Origin: CALJIC01 sp039805565
GTDB lineage: Bacteria > Chloroflexota > Chloroflexia > Chloroflexales > Roseiflexaceae
Reading direction: 5' to 3'
Length of the DNA stretch: 6,846 nucleotides
Assembly (NCBI GenBank): GCA_039805565.1
Contig: JBDLTZ010000032.1
Coordinates: 1-6,846, forward strand
Both the position numbers and the translations under genes were made by a program. The notes beneath the pieces were generated by a model. It searched no databases and was not told the DNA's origin. It saw only the letters and a list, made by a program, of their open reading frames with translations. Every line of letters starts with the position of its first letter. Positions within the stretch are counted from its first letter, which is position 1. Below, piece by piece: positions 1 through 6,641 of this stretch.

Positions 1-263
1 TGCAGGCTGAGTTCGCGCGGCGGGCACAGCGCGGCGAGACGAGCGACGCGGCGCTCGTTCGGTGGGGCGTGTTGCGTAGCGTCGTCGACGGCGACACCGC
101 GCTCATCGAAACGCAGGAGCAGTGGGATGTGATCACCAGCGTCGGCCCGTCAGTCGTGAGCAGCCGGCGCGGGGTGCTGGTGCGCAACCGCTACCAGCTG
201 CGCCGCGCTGCCCCAGGGACGTGGCAGATCGCCACGGTCGAGACGACGCCGGTGATCAGCTGA
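1..263 (+). CDS. 3' end of a gene; possible NTF2/SnoaL- or IMS-like C-terminal domain (5' partial)
   Basis: An open frame enters from the left edge (first full codon at base 3) and stops with TGA at 261-263, giving the last 86 residues of a longer protein. A GTG at 69 could be read as a start, but the frame is open and coding-like upstream of it, so I treat the gene as truncated by the window. The residues alternate in a beta-strand pattern (D-T-A-L-I-E-T-Q-E-Q-W, then R-N-R-Y-Q-L-R-R) and end in W-Q-I-A-T-V-E. This resembles the last strands of NTF2/SnoaL-like or IMS-type domains, in which a final W-x-I/V strand is common. No transmembrane segment or catalytic motif is visible in this part. 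VirB8/TcpC-type conjugation proteins also have NTF2-like folds, which would fit the genes downstream, but an 86-residue tail cannot decide this. The coding call is fairly sure; the fold is tentative. Confidence 0.65.
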   Translation, partial: QAEFARRAQRGETSDAALVRWGVLRSVVDGDTALIETQEQWDVITSVGPSVVSSRRGVLVRNRYQLRRAAPGTWQIATVETTPVIS

Positions 264-280
264 TGGAACGCAGACCTGGG

Positions 281-895
281 CTACGTAGAGGCCGGTGGCT
301 GAATCACGTACTGTGTGTCCTGCCAGAGCGCCTGGGGTGGGTCGAGCACATCGAACTCCTCCTTGGTCATACCGAAGAAGATATGGTCGTAGTACTGCCC
401 ATTGGTATACACGGTGCGCCGAAGCCGCCCCTCGAACGTGAAGCCAAGCTTCTCGTGCATCCGCAGCGAGCGCTCGTTGAAGCTGTACACCATCGCCGTG
501 AGCTTCTGGTAGCGCAGCTCGCGGAAGTAGTAGCGGAGCACAATGGTGATGGCCTCGCGCGCGTAGCCTCGGCCCCAGAAGGGCTGTTGCAGGGCAATGG
601 CGTACTTGAACACGCCCGGGCGCCGCTCGCAGTCGAAGGTGTTGATGTAGCCGACGACCTCGCCCTCCAGGTTCTCGATTATCCAGAAGAACGAGTCATC
701 GCCTGGCTCGCGCTTACGGAGCGCCTCCAGGCCATCGCGGTCCTGCTCGCGGCTGAGCGGGAAGGGCACCTCGCTTTCATAGCGCTCGACCTCCGTGTCG
801 ACATCCTCAAACGAGTGAATGACACGGTCCAGGTCTTTCTGCTCGATAGCACGCAGGCGGATGCGGTTGCCACGCCAGAAGTGGTTGATTGTCAC
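281..895 (-). CDS. GNAT-family N-acetyltransferase, RimJ/RimL type
   Basis: This is a complete 204-residue protein of the normal length for the RimJ/RimL branch of the GNAT superfamily, which moves an acetyl group from acetyl-CoA to an amine (ribosomal protein N-termini, antibiotics, amino acids or polyamines). The N-terminus has the typical R-I-R-L-R-A-I-E-x-x-D-L opening. The acetyl-CoA binding motif A is clear: Q-P-F-W-G-R-G-Y-A-R-E-A at about residues 104-115, following a strand ending in Y-A-I-A-L. It is followed by the family's N-E-R-S-L-R-M-H-E-K-L-G-F segment and the closing strand of Y-D-H-I-F-F-G-M. The start is GTG at 895-893, chosen because AAGGAGG lies six bases upstream. It converges on the preceding partial gene (17 bases between the stops) and is divergent from the conjugation genes. 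Local GC in two hand-counted 60-base lines is about 52% and 60%, against 72-82% in the lines counted in the neighbouring conjugation genes, suggesting a separate origin. The substrate cannot be told from sequence. It is likely soluble and cytoplasmic. Confidence 0.93.
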   Translation of the reverse strand: MTINHFWRGNRIRLRAIEQKDLDRVIHSFEDVDTEVERYESEVPFPLSREQDRDGLEALRKREPGDDSFFWIIENLEGEVVGYINTFDCERRPGVFKYAIALQQPFWGRGYAREAITIVLRYYFRELRYQKLTAMVYSFNERSLRMHEKLGFTFEGRLRRTVYTNGQYYDHIFFGMTKEEFDVLDPPQALWQDTQYVIQPPAST

Positions 896-901
896 GACGA
901 G

Positions 902-908
902 CCTCCTT
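902..908 (-). promoter_or_regulatory. Shine-Dalgarno of the acetyltransferase
   Basis: The minus strand reads AAGGAGG, a near-perfect anti-16S match, six bases before the GTG at 895. This fixes a non-ATG start for the acetyltransferase. Confidence 0.8.
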
Positions 909-934
909 CAGGCACGCAATCAGCCGATGCTGAC

Positions 935-962
935 AGCCTACATCACAATCGCTCGTTGTCCA
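935..962 (-). promoter_or_regulatory. Weak candidate promoter for the acetyltransferase
   Basis: On the minus strand TGGACA (957-962, five of six to the -35 consensus) is followed after 16 bases by TAGGCT (935-940, three of six to the -10 consensus). The position would give a leader of about 30-35 bases ending in the strong Shine-Dalgarno. The region 896-981 between the two divergent genes is the only non-coding space available for it. In GC-rich organisms such matches arise by chance, so this is only a candidate. I found no convincing plus-strand promoter in the same interval. Confidence 0.25.
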
Positions 963-981
963 GGATGACCACCAGAGCATC

Positions 982-3636
982 ATGAGCCTTCATCCACATC
1001 GACAACTTTGCTCGTATCGTCGGGCTCTCCCTTGTGTCCTGAGCAGCATCGCGATTCTGCTTGTGGTGCTCCTCTCACCGCATACGGCACTTGCTGATGT
1101 GCCTGGAACACGGGGCGAGGGCGATGCGTCGCAAGGCAGCACAGCGCAGCCGCCCGGCCCGCAGACCCTCTCTTCGTGGCAGCGTGTCGAGCAACTTCCT
1201 CCACTCACAGCCGCGCCTGGCGCGCGGCCCCTGCGCCTTCAGCCGGCGTACAGCGATGGCGAGCCAGGTGCCGTCCTGCCGTGGCTCAGTCGGCCGCTCA
1301 ACCCCGGCAACTGGATCCTGGACGCGGGCATGGGCATCTTCACCGGAATCACCGCGACCATCGGTGAGATGCTCCAGCAGTCGGTGATGAGCCTGGTCGG
1401 CAGCGGGGAGGCCGCGAAATCCTCCGGGCAGTGGTCGGTCATCCCGTCGAGCTGCGGCGACGGCGCGGTGCAGAACTTCGTGTTCTGCACGCCCGCGAGC
1501 ATGACCTACCGGCATCCAGGCGTCCGCAACGTCTGGGGCGTGCTACGGGCCATCGCCACCGGACTCGTCACCGTGCTGTTCATCGTCCGCATCGGGCGGA
1601 TGCTCGCCGACGGCACGCGCGCGCTCGCGACCGAGGGCAAGCCGCTGGTCGTGACGTTCGTGTTCGTGATGCTGTTCATCCAGGGTACGGAGTACACCTG
1701 CGGCTTCCTGATCGACCTGTTCAACGCCATCAGCGAGAGCATCCTCGCGAACGCCAGCTTCAGCTTCCCGGCGGTGAGCGACACGCCGTTCGCCATCGGC
1801 GCACGGATCATGGGCGCCTTCTTCTGGCTGCTCATGCTCATGCTCACGCTGAAAAGCCTGTTCCGCGTGGTCGCGATCGCCGTGCTCGTCGGCATGGCGC
1901 CGCTCGCCGGCGCGATGCTGATGGACCGGGCGACGAGCAGCCGCTTCCGCTCATGGCTGGAGAAGCTGATCGAGCTGCTGCTGGAGCAGATCGCCCTCAT
2001 CATCGTCTTCACCGTCGCCACCGCCATGCTCGCTCCGGTCCAGGGCGCGAGCGGCGGCGACCAGATCGCCCAGTTCCTCATGGGCTCGGTCACGATGGTC
2101 ATGGCGCTCTTCGGCCCGAGCGCGATGATCGGCATCGCCAGCGGCGCGAGCAGCGGCTACCTCGCCTCGATGCTCCAGATGCGCATGATCAGCGGCGCGC
2201 AGCGCGCGGCCTCGGCTGGCGTGCGAGCTGGTGGCCGAGCGATTGTCGCCGGCGGACTGGCAGCCGGAGGCGCTATCGCAGCGCGCGGTGGTGACCCGGC
2301 CCTCAGCGCCGCGGCCAGGCGGATGGCGGAGACGGTGGCGCTGCGGACGGGCAAGGACGACCGCGGAGCCGCCCGGCGCGACCATCTCGCGTTCCGCATG
2401 CCCCAGGCCGAGGCCGGGAAGAGCGGGAGTCCAAGCGCGGCGCTCACGCGCTACGAGCGCGCCGGCCAGATCGAGGGCGAGCACGCTGCCAGGCAGCGGG
2501 CCGCCATCAGGGCACGCGCGATGGATGCGCAGGCCGACGGACTCTCAGCCGCCGGTCAGCGCGCGGCGGCAGACCGGATGCGCGGGCGCGCGGGGCTCCA
2601 GCGCGCCTTCGCGCACGGGGAGGACATCAGCCGCACTCCGCGCTTCGGCACCGGGCGGCGGGACATCGAGACCGGGAGAATGGCGGTGTCGTCGCGCGGC
2701 CGGGAGCGGCGCGCGGTGTACGCGCACGCCCTGGAGGAGACCAAGGCCCGCCACCTCGCAGAGCAGCGCGCGCTCAAGACCTCGATCGCCGCCGACCAGC
2801 AGCTCCTCGCAGGCGATCCGCAGCCAGGGACGGAGCAGGCGCGCCGCGACGCGGCCGAGCGCGTGAGGCAGGGACAGGCCCGTCTCGCATCGCTCACCCA
2901 GACCAGGGACGCGGGTGGTCACCGGCTGAGCGTGGCGCCCATCACCCGCGCCGAGGCATCGGCGCTCGCACGGGAGCGGTGGGTGCAGCGCGAGGGTACA
3001 CGCCCAAGCCGGCCCTCGATCGCCCTGCGACGCACCCCCGAGCAGGCGGCAGCGGGCGTGCGGCCGACGCCACGGCGTATCCAGCCCACCGGCGCGCTGC
3101 ATTGGGCAAGCCTCCAGCGCCGGCAGGTGCGCGGGCAGCAGCACGTACCACAAGCCCTACCCGTAGCGCGCGGAGCGGGGTTCACGGTGCGGGCGAGCGA
3201 GGTCGCCGCCCACCACCAGCAGCGCGCTACCGGTGCGTTCAAGGCGATGCGCGACCTCCAGCGCCAGGCCACCGCCGCCGAGCCCACTGACCCGGCGCTG
3301 GCCACGCGGCTGCGCCGTGAGGCAGGTGAGGCGAGCAGAGCGGGGCGGCGCCACGAGGCGCTGCGCGCCCGGACGGCGGCAATCGCGGGGAGCAGCACCT
3401 GGACACCGCCGGTGTCCGGTCGCACGCCTGACGAGCTCGCGCGGCGGCGGGCGGCGTTCACAGCGATTCGCGCGGAGGTGCGCGCTCAGGCCGAGCGCGC
3501 GGGCTTGCTCCCCGAGACCGCCGAGGCAGACGGCGAGCGGCTGCGGCGTGCCGAGCTGATGCGCCAGTCCGTGCGGAGCCTCGCGCGCGAGCGGCTGGGC
3601 GACCTCGCTGAGCCGGCCCAGCGGAGGCGGTCATGA
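982..3636 (+). CDS. TrbL/VirB6-like conjugation channel membrane protein with long Arg/Ala-rich tail
   Basis: 884 residues. The N-terminus has a signal peptide: R13-R14, a hydrophobic run at about 18-32, and a likely cleavage after A-L-A (36-38). A Pro-rich exported stretch follows to about 105. Hydrophobic segments then lie at about 185-206, 221-247, 268-290, 293-314, 330-350 and 364-388, the polytopic layout of TrbL/VirB6 proteins, which form the inner-membrane part of type IV secretion channels. C158 and C169 lie in a predicted outer loop and could pair. From about 400 to 884 the protein is hydrophilic, Ala/Arg/Gln/Glu-rich, probably helical, nearly Lys-free (five Lys counted) and Cys-free. 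It has no motif I recognise. Start: the ATG at 982 is the only ATG before the signal peptide, and an in-frame stop lies at 931-933. The only ribosome-binding match is a weak AGAG four bases upstream, so it may be weakly initiated or coupled to something unseen. It overlaps the next gene by four bases. Family assignment rests on topology, length and context rather than a diagnostic motif. Confidence 0.75.
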   Translation: MSLHPHRQLCSYRRALPCVLSSIAILLVVLLSPHTALADVPGTRGEGDASQGSTAQPPGPQTLSSWQRVEQLPPLTAAPGARPLRLQPAYSDGEPGAVLPWLSRPLNPGNWILDAGMGIFTGITATIGEMLQQSVMSLVGSGEAAKSSGQWSVIPSSCGDGAVQNFVFCTPASMTYRHPGVRNVWGVLRAIATGLVTVLFIVRIGRMLADGTRALATEGKPLVVTFVFVMLFIQGTEYTCGFLIDLFNAISESILANASFSFPAVSDTPFAIGARIMGAFFWLLMLMLTLKSLFRVVAIAVLVGMAPLAGAMLMDRATSSRFRSWLEKLIELLLEQIALIIVFTVATAMLAPVQGASGGDQIAQFLMGSVTMVMALFGPSAMIGIASGASSGYLASMLQMRMISGAQRAASAGVRAGGRAIVAGGLAAGGAIAARGGDPALSAAARRMAETVALRTGKDDRGAARRDHLAFRMPQAEAGKSGSPSAALTRYERAGQIEGEHAARQRAAIRARAMDAQADGLSAAGQRAAADRMRGRAGLQRAFAHGEDISRTPRFGTGRRDIETGRMAVSSRGRERRAVYAHALEETKARHLAEQRALKTSIAADQQLLAGDPQPGTEQARRDAAERVRQGQARLASLTQTRDAGGHRLSVAPITRAEASALARERWVQREGTRPSRPSIALRRTPEQAAAGVRPTPRRIQPTGALHWASLQRRQVRGQQHVPQALPVARGAGFTVRASEVAAHHQQRATGAFKAMRDLQRQATAAEPTDPALATRLRREAGEASRAGRRHEALRARTAAIAGSSTWTPPVSGRTPDELARRRAAFTAIRAEVRAQAERAGLLPETAEADGERLRRAELMRQSVRSLARERLGDLAEPAQRRRS
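3623..3636 (+). promoter_or_regulatory. Shine-Dalgarno and ATGA stop/start overlap (translational coupling)
   Basis: GGAGG at 3623-3627 stands five bases before ATG 3633. The ATG shares bases with the TGA (3634-3636) that ends the VirB6-like gene. Such an overlap normally couples translation, so the channel protein and the wall hydrolase are expected to be made together from one mRNA. Confidence 0.75.
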
Positions 3637-6605
3637 GCGAGCCGCAGGGCGAGCGCGCGGCCCGGGCCGCTGCCGAAGCCGTGGCGCGCCACATCGGCCG
3701 GCAGGCCGCGCAGCATCTCACGCGCAGCGCCGCAGTGCGTCTGGCCGGTCACGCCGCAACGCGCGGGCTCGCTGCGCTGCTCTTCAAGGCCGGCGGCGCA
3801 CTCGGCGCAAAGGCTATCGCGATCGGGGCGATTGTGCTCGCTGCGATCGTGCTGCTGATCGGCCTCCTCGTGCTGATCCTCAGCGTCATCGGGGCGGCCT
3901 TTCAGAGTACGACGGCGGTGTGGCCGGTGCCGGCCGACCTGCGTCCGGACGGTAGCTACCGCGCGGGCGGCTGGGCGATCTCCAGCCGCTTCGGCTGGCG
4001 CACGAGCCCGTTCACCGGGCGGCCAGAGTTCCATGACGGGATCGACATCGTGAACCCCTCCGGCGGGTGCCCCTTCGGCCATCGCTGCGCGCTGCCATCG
4101 ACGCTCGACGGCGTGGTGACGTACGTGGGGTGGGACCAGGCGGCGGACAGCGACCCGCAGGCGACGGGCGGCGGGCAGGTGGTCATCGTCGAGAACGGGC
4201 AGGAAGACCACCGGGTGCTCTACGCCCACCTGGAGCCGTACCGCCTGTATGTGCAGCTGCAGGGCAAGATCGTGGACGACCACGGGCGCTACGATGAGCA
4301 CGCGGACTACGGCCAGATCGGACAGGGCGAGCTCACCCCCGATCTGAGCGACGGCGACATCGAGATGTGGTGCGCGCTCGACATGCCCGCCTTTCGGGCA
4401 ACGCGGACCGGGCCAGGGACGATCGCCTTCGTGTACGACCGGCCGGCGCAGTGCCGCACCTCCGTGATCTGGGGCGAGAAGGGCGACGGCTGGGAGGGGT
4501 GGATCGCTGACGAGCCAGCTGCCGACCGAGCTGGCCGCGCGACGCTCTCCTGGCAGACGCCGATTGAGGGCGGCAGGCGGGCCGGCGATGTGGCACTGCG
4601 CTTCCGCGCACACCTCGTCCCGCCGCCCCCTCCACCAACGCCCGTGCCGACGCTCGTCGTCGAGCAGCCAGGGGCTGACCTGCCGGACCCGCCGCCCGGC
4701 GGTGAGGGCGGCCCGACCGAAGGCCGAACGCTCGCCGCGCCCGGGCAGGGAGGCGTCGGCCGGGGGTGGGGCAGCGCCGCGCCTGACCAGTCCCGCGCCG
4801 GCCAGCCAGACCGGTGCGAGCGACATTCGAGCGGCGTGCGCTGCATGTGGCGCATCGCAACGATTCCTACCGGCCGCGAGGAGACGCCTGCTGGGGGTGG
4901 AGCAGGGCGAGTCACGCGCCAGAGCCTGGCCGTTTCGCAGGTTCAGACGCCTGAGCCGACAGCCACAGCGGCTGCACCGCTGCTGGCGCTTGTGTCAACC
5001 TCCTCGCGCACCAGCGTTCCGACCGGTGGGCGCTTCAGCGTCGCGGTCTCGGTCTTTAACGAGAGTGGGGCAGCTGCGATCCCCGTGACCATCAGCGCCG
5101 ACGGGGCGATGGCCGTGCTGGACGCGAGCGCCACGAGCGGCGTGTGCTCGTTCCAGGGCGCGTCGGCCCAGTGCGCGCCGACGGCTGGCGATGGCCTGCC
5201 GGCGACGATCACCGTCGTCTTCGAGGTGCTGCCGGGAAACCAGGCCCGCGCCCAGCTCACGGTCCGCGCCAGCGCGAGCGAGAGCGCCCGCAGCGCCTCC
5301 GACCAGGTGATCATCGAGGTGGCGGGCTACGCCGTCACGCCCGGCCCGTGGCCCCCGCCGACGCAGCCGCCTCCACCGACCTGGACGCCGCTCCCGACCG
5401 GCGAGCCCACCTGGCCGACTGCTGACCCGCAGACCACGCCGCTTCCGACGGCCGCCCCGACCGCAGTCCCGCCAGGACAGGGACCTGGCAGCGGGCCGCT
5501 CAGCTGCGCGCCGCAGGCGCTCGTCCAGCTGCCGAACGTGACGAACGCCTTCGGCCGCACCGACAACGTGCGTCTCATCGTCCCCGCCGCTGCGGCCTTC
5601 CAGGAGGCACGGCTGGAGATCGCCGCGCAGACCGGCCAGGATTCCCTCGCCCGCCTCGCCGACGCTCTGCGCGCGCCGGAGTTTCGGTCGGACAAGCCGG
5701 GCGTGGCGCGCATGTCCTGGCACATGACCGGTCGCGCGATCGACCTCGACACCGGCGCGCCCTGGCGTCGCGTGCGCGAGGGGCGCTACTGGCGGCTGTA
5801 CCTCGGAGGCGCCGACATCACCGCGGTCTTCGAGCGCCACGGGTTCACGCGCATCCCCGACCGCGATGACTCGACGGAGTGGTGGCACTACGAGTACCGC
5901 GCCGACGGCATCGTCTGGGCGAGCGCCATGCTCCAGGTCTGGCCGATTGCCCGCCTCCAGCGAGCCTTCCCCGAGATCGGCTGGGCCAGCGTCGGCTGCC
6001 AGGGAGGTGGGCCGGTGATCACGGAGCCGCTCGCGGACGGCATCGAGCGATGCGTCGCGGGGTCGCCGTCATACGCGAGCGCGGTCGAGGAGCTCGACGG
6101 CTGCGGGCCGCCCGTGCGAGCGGGCGACCGCGTGTACCAGCTCGACTCGACACTCGGGTTCGTGGGGATGACCGGGAGCACGACGGGGCCGCACCTGCAC
6201 CTGGGGCTGCAGGTCAAAAGCTACGACGGCGCCTATCACCAGACGGACATCTGCACGCCCGACTGGCTCCAGGGCCTGGCGCCGCCGCCGGACGCCTGGT
6301 GCTGGACAGAGATGGCCGATCCGCTCTCGTTCCTGCCGCTCGCCCCGCCGCCGGAGAGCGCTGCGGCCACGCGCCCAGGTTCCACTGGTACGCCGGTGAT
6401 ACCCGAGGGCGCGCCCTGGCAGCTTCCGCCGCCCGACTATCCCGGCTCGCTGCTCGCAGCGCCGGCGCCGGGCGCTGCGCCCGAGGGGCAGTACTGGTCG
6501 CCGTACCAGGACGGCGGGCACTACGGCGGCGGAGGCGTCGCCGAGTGGTTCCAGGAGGCCACCTGTCACACCTGGGCCGGGTTCCCCTGGTGTCCCGCCC
6601 GCTGA
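3633..6605 (+). CDS. Membrane-anchored peptidoglycan hydrolase: split M23 (LytM) domain enclosing an M15 (VanY-like) domain
   Basis: 990 residues. Residues 1-62 are Ala/Arg-rich and probably cytoplasmic; 63-90 form one transmembrane helix, so the rest should lie outside. M23 signature, first part (about 93-208): S-R-F-G-W-R near 118-123, the H-D-G-I-D motif with zinc ligands H134 and D138, and Y-A-H-L with H199. The closing M23 part comes only at about 827-862: V-R-A-G-D, then G-M-T-G-S-T-T-G-P-H-L-H-L with H854 and H856. Between them are an unassigned segment with C247 and C274 (209-330), a Pro/Gly-rich low-complexity stretch (331-447), an Ig-like domain resembling DUF11/CARDB repeats (about 448-564, C505 and C514), a Pro/Thr linker (568-620) and an M15 peptidase domain (about 636-760) with S-W-H-M-T-G-R-A-I-D-L-D (H697, D704) and E-W-W-H (E749, H752). 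The tail after 890 is Pro/Gly-rich and ends with two Cys. M23 enzymes are peptidoglycan endopeptidases; M15 enzymes are D,D-carboxypeptidases or endopeptidases. All metal ligands of both appear present. Coupling to a VirB6-like gene suggests it opens the wall for conjugation. Confidence 0.88.
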   Translation: MSEPQGERAARAAAEAVARHIGRQAAQHLTRSAAVRLAGHAATRGLAALLFKAGGALGAKAIAIGAIVLAAIVLLIGLLVLILSVIGAAFQSTTAVWPVPADLRPDGSYRAGGWAISSRFGWRTSPFTGRPEFHDGIDIVNPSGGCPFGHRCALPSTLDGVVTYVGWDQAADSDPQATGGGQVVIVENGQEDHRVLYAHLEPYRLYVQLQGKIVDDHGRYDEHADYGQIGQGELTPDLSDGDIEMWCALDMPAFRATRTGPGTIAFVYDRPAQCRTSVIWGEKGDGWEGWIADEPAADRAGRATLSWQTPIEGGRRAGDVALRFRAHLVPPPPPPTPVPTLVVEQPGADLPDPPPGGEGGPTEGRTLAAPGQGGVGRGWGSAAPDQSRAGQPDRCERHSSGVRCMWRIATIPTGREETPAGGGAGRVTRQSLAVSQVQTPEPTATAAAPLLALVSTSSRTSVPTGGRFSVAVSVFNESGAAAIPVTISADGAMAVLDASATSGVCSFQGASAQCAPTAGDGLPATITVVFEVLPGNQARAQLTVRASASESARSASDQVIIEVAGYAVTPGPWPPPTQPPPPTWTPLPTGEPTWPTADPQTTPLPTAAPTAVPPGQGPGSGPLSCAPQALVQLPNVTNAFGRTDNVRLIVPAAAAFQEARLEIAAQTGQDSLARLADALRAPEFRSDKPGVARMSWHMTGRAIDLDTGAPWRRVREGRYWRLYLGGADITAVFERHGFTRIPDRDDSTEWWHYEYRADGIVWASAMLQVWPIARLQRAFPEIGWASVGCQGGGPVITEPLADGIERCVAGSPSYASAVEELDGCGPPVRAGDRVYQLDSTLGFVGMTGSTTGPHLHLGLQVKSYDGAYHQTDICTPDWLQGLAPPPDAWCWTEMADPLSFLPLAPPPESAAATRPGSTGTPVIPEGAPWQLPPPDYPGSLLAAPAPGAAPEGQYWSPYQDGGHYGGGGVAEWFQEATCHTWAGFPWCPAR

Positions 6606-6629
6606 TTGCATCCTTCTCACACGTCGCAC

Positions 6630-6635
6630 AAGGAG
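6630..6635 (+). promoter_or_regulatory. Shine-Dalgarno deciding the start of the last gene
   Basis: AAGGAG lies six bases before ATG 6642 in the 36-base gap after the hydrolase stop. It supports a real start for the partial gene running off the window. No hairpin terminator is visible in this gap, so read-through from the upstream genes is likely. Confidence 0.75.
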
Positions 6636-6641
6636 ACTTCG

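Noticed and set aside
281..288. CTACGTAG palindrome between the convergent genes as a terminator or attachment site
   Set aside because: It is only eight bases, includes the acetyltransferase stop codon, lacks a longer stem or T-run, and has no second copy noticed in the window.
122..985. Plus-strand 287-codon frame opposite the acetyltransferase
   Set aside because: It is the antisense shadow of a well-supported GNAT gene, overlaps the partial gene and the VirB6-like start, and its translation shows no recognisable domain.
3486..4826. Minus-strand 446-codon frame
   Set aside because: Long antisense frames are expected in GC-rich coding DNA. It lies opposite the VirB6-like tail and the clear M23 motifs, and its product is low-complexity Arg/Ala/Pro.
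4700..4960. Possible frameshift in the low-complexity stretch of the hydrolase
   Set aside because: The frame is continuous from the M23 first half through the M15 and closing M23 motifs, and the alternative frames here do not look more coding-like, so an error is not needed to explain it.
4995..5888. Minus-strand 297-codon frame
   Set aside because: It is antisense to the Ig-like and M15 domains, has Arg/Gly-rich composition and no start context or motif.
3909..6218. Two separate M23 domains rather than one split domain
   Set aside because: The first half has no HxH close behind Y-A-H-L, and the late half has no HxxxD in the ~70 residues before it after the M15 domain. One split domain is the simpler reading.
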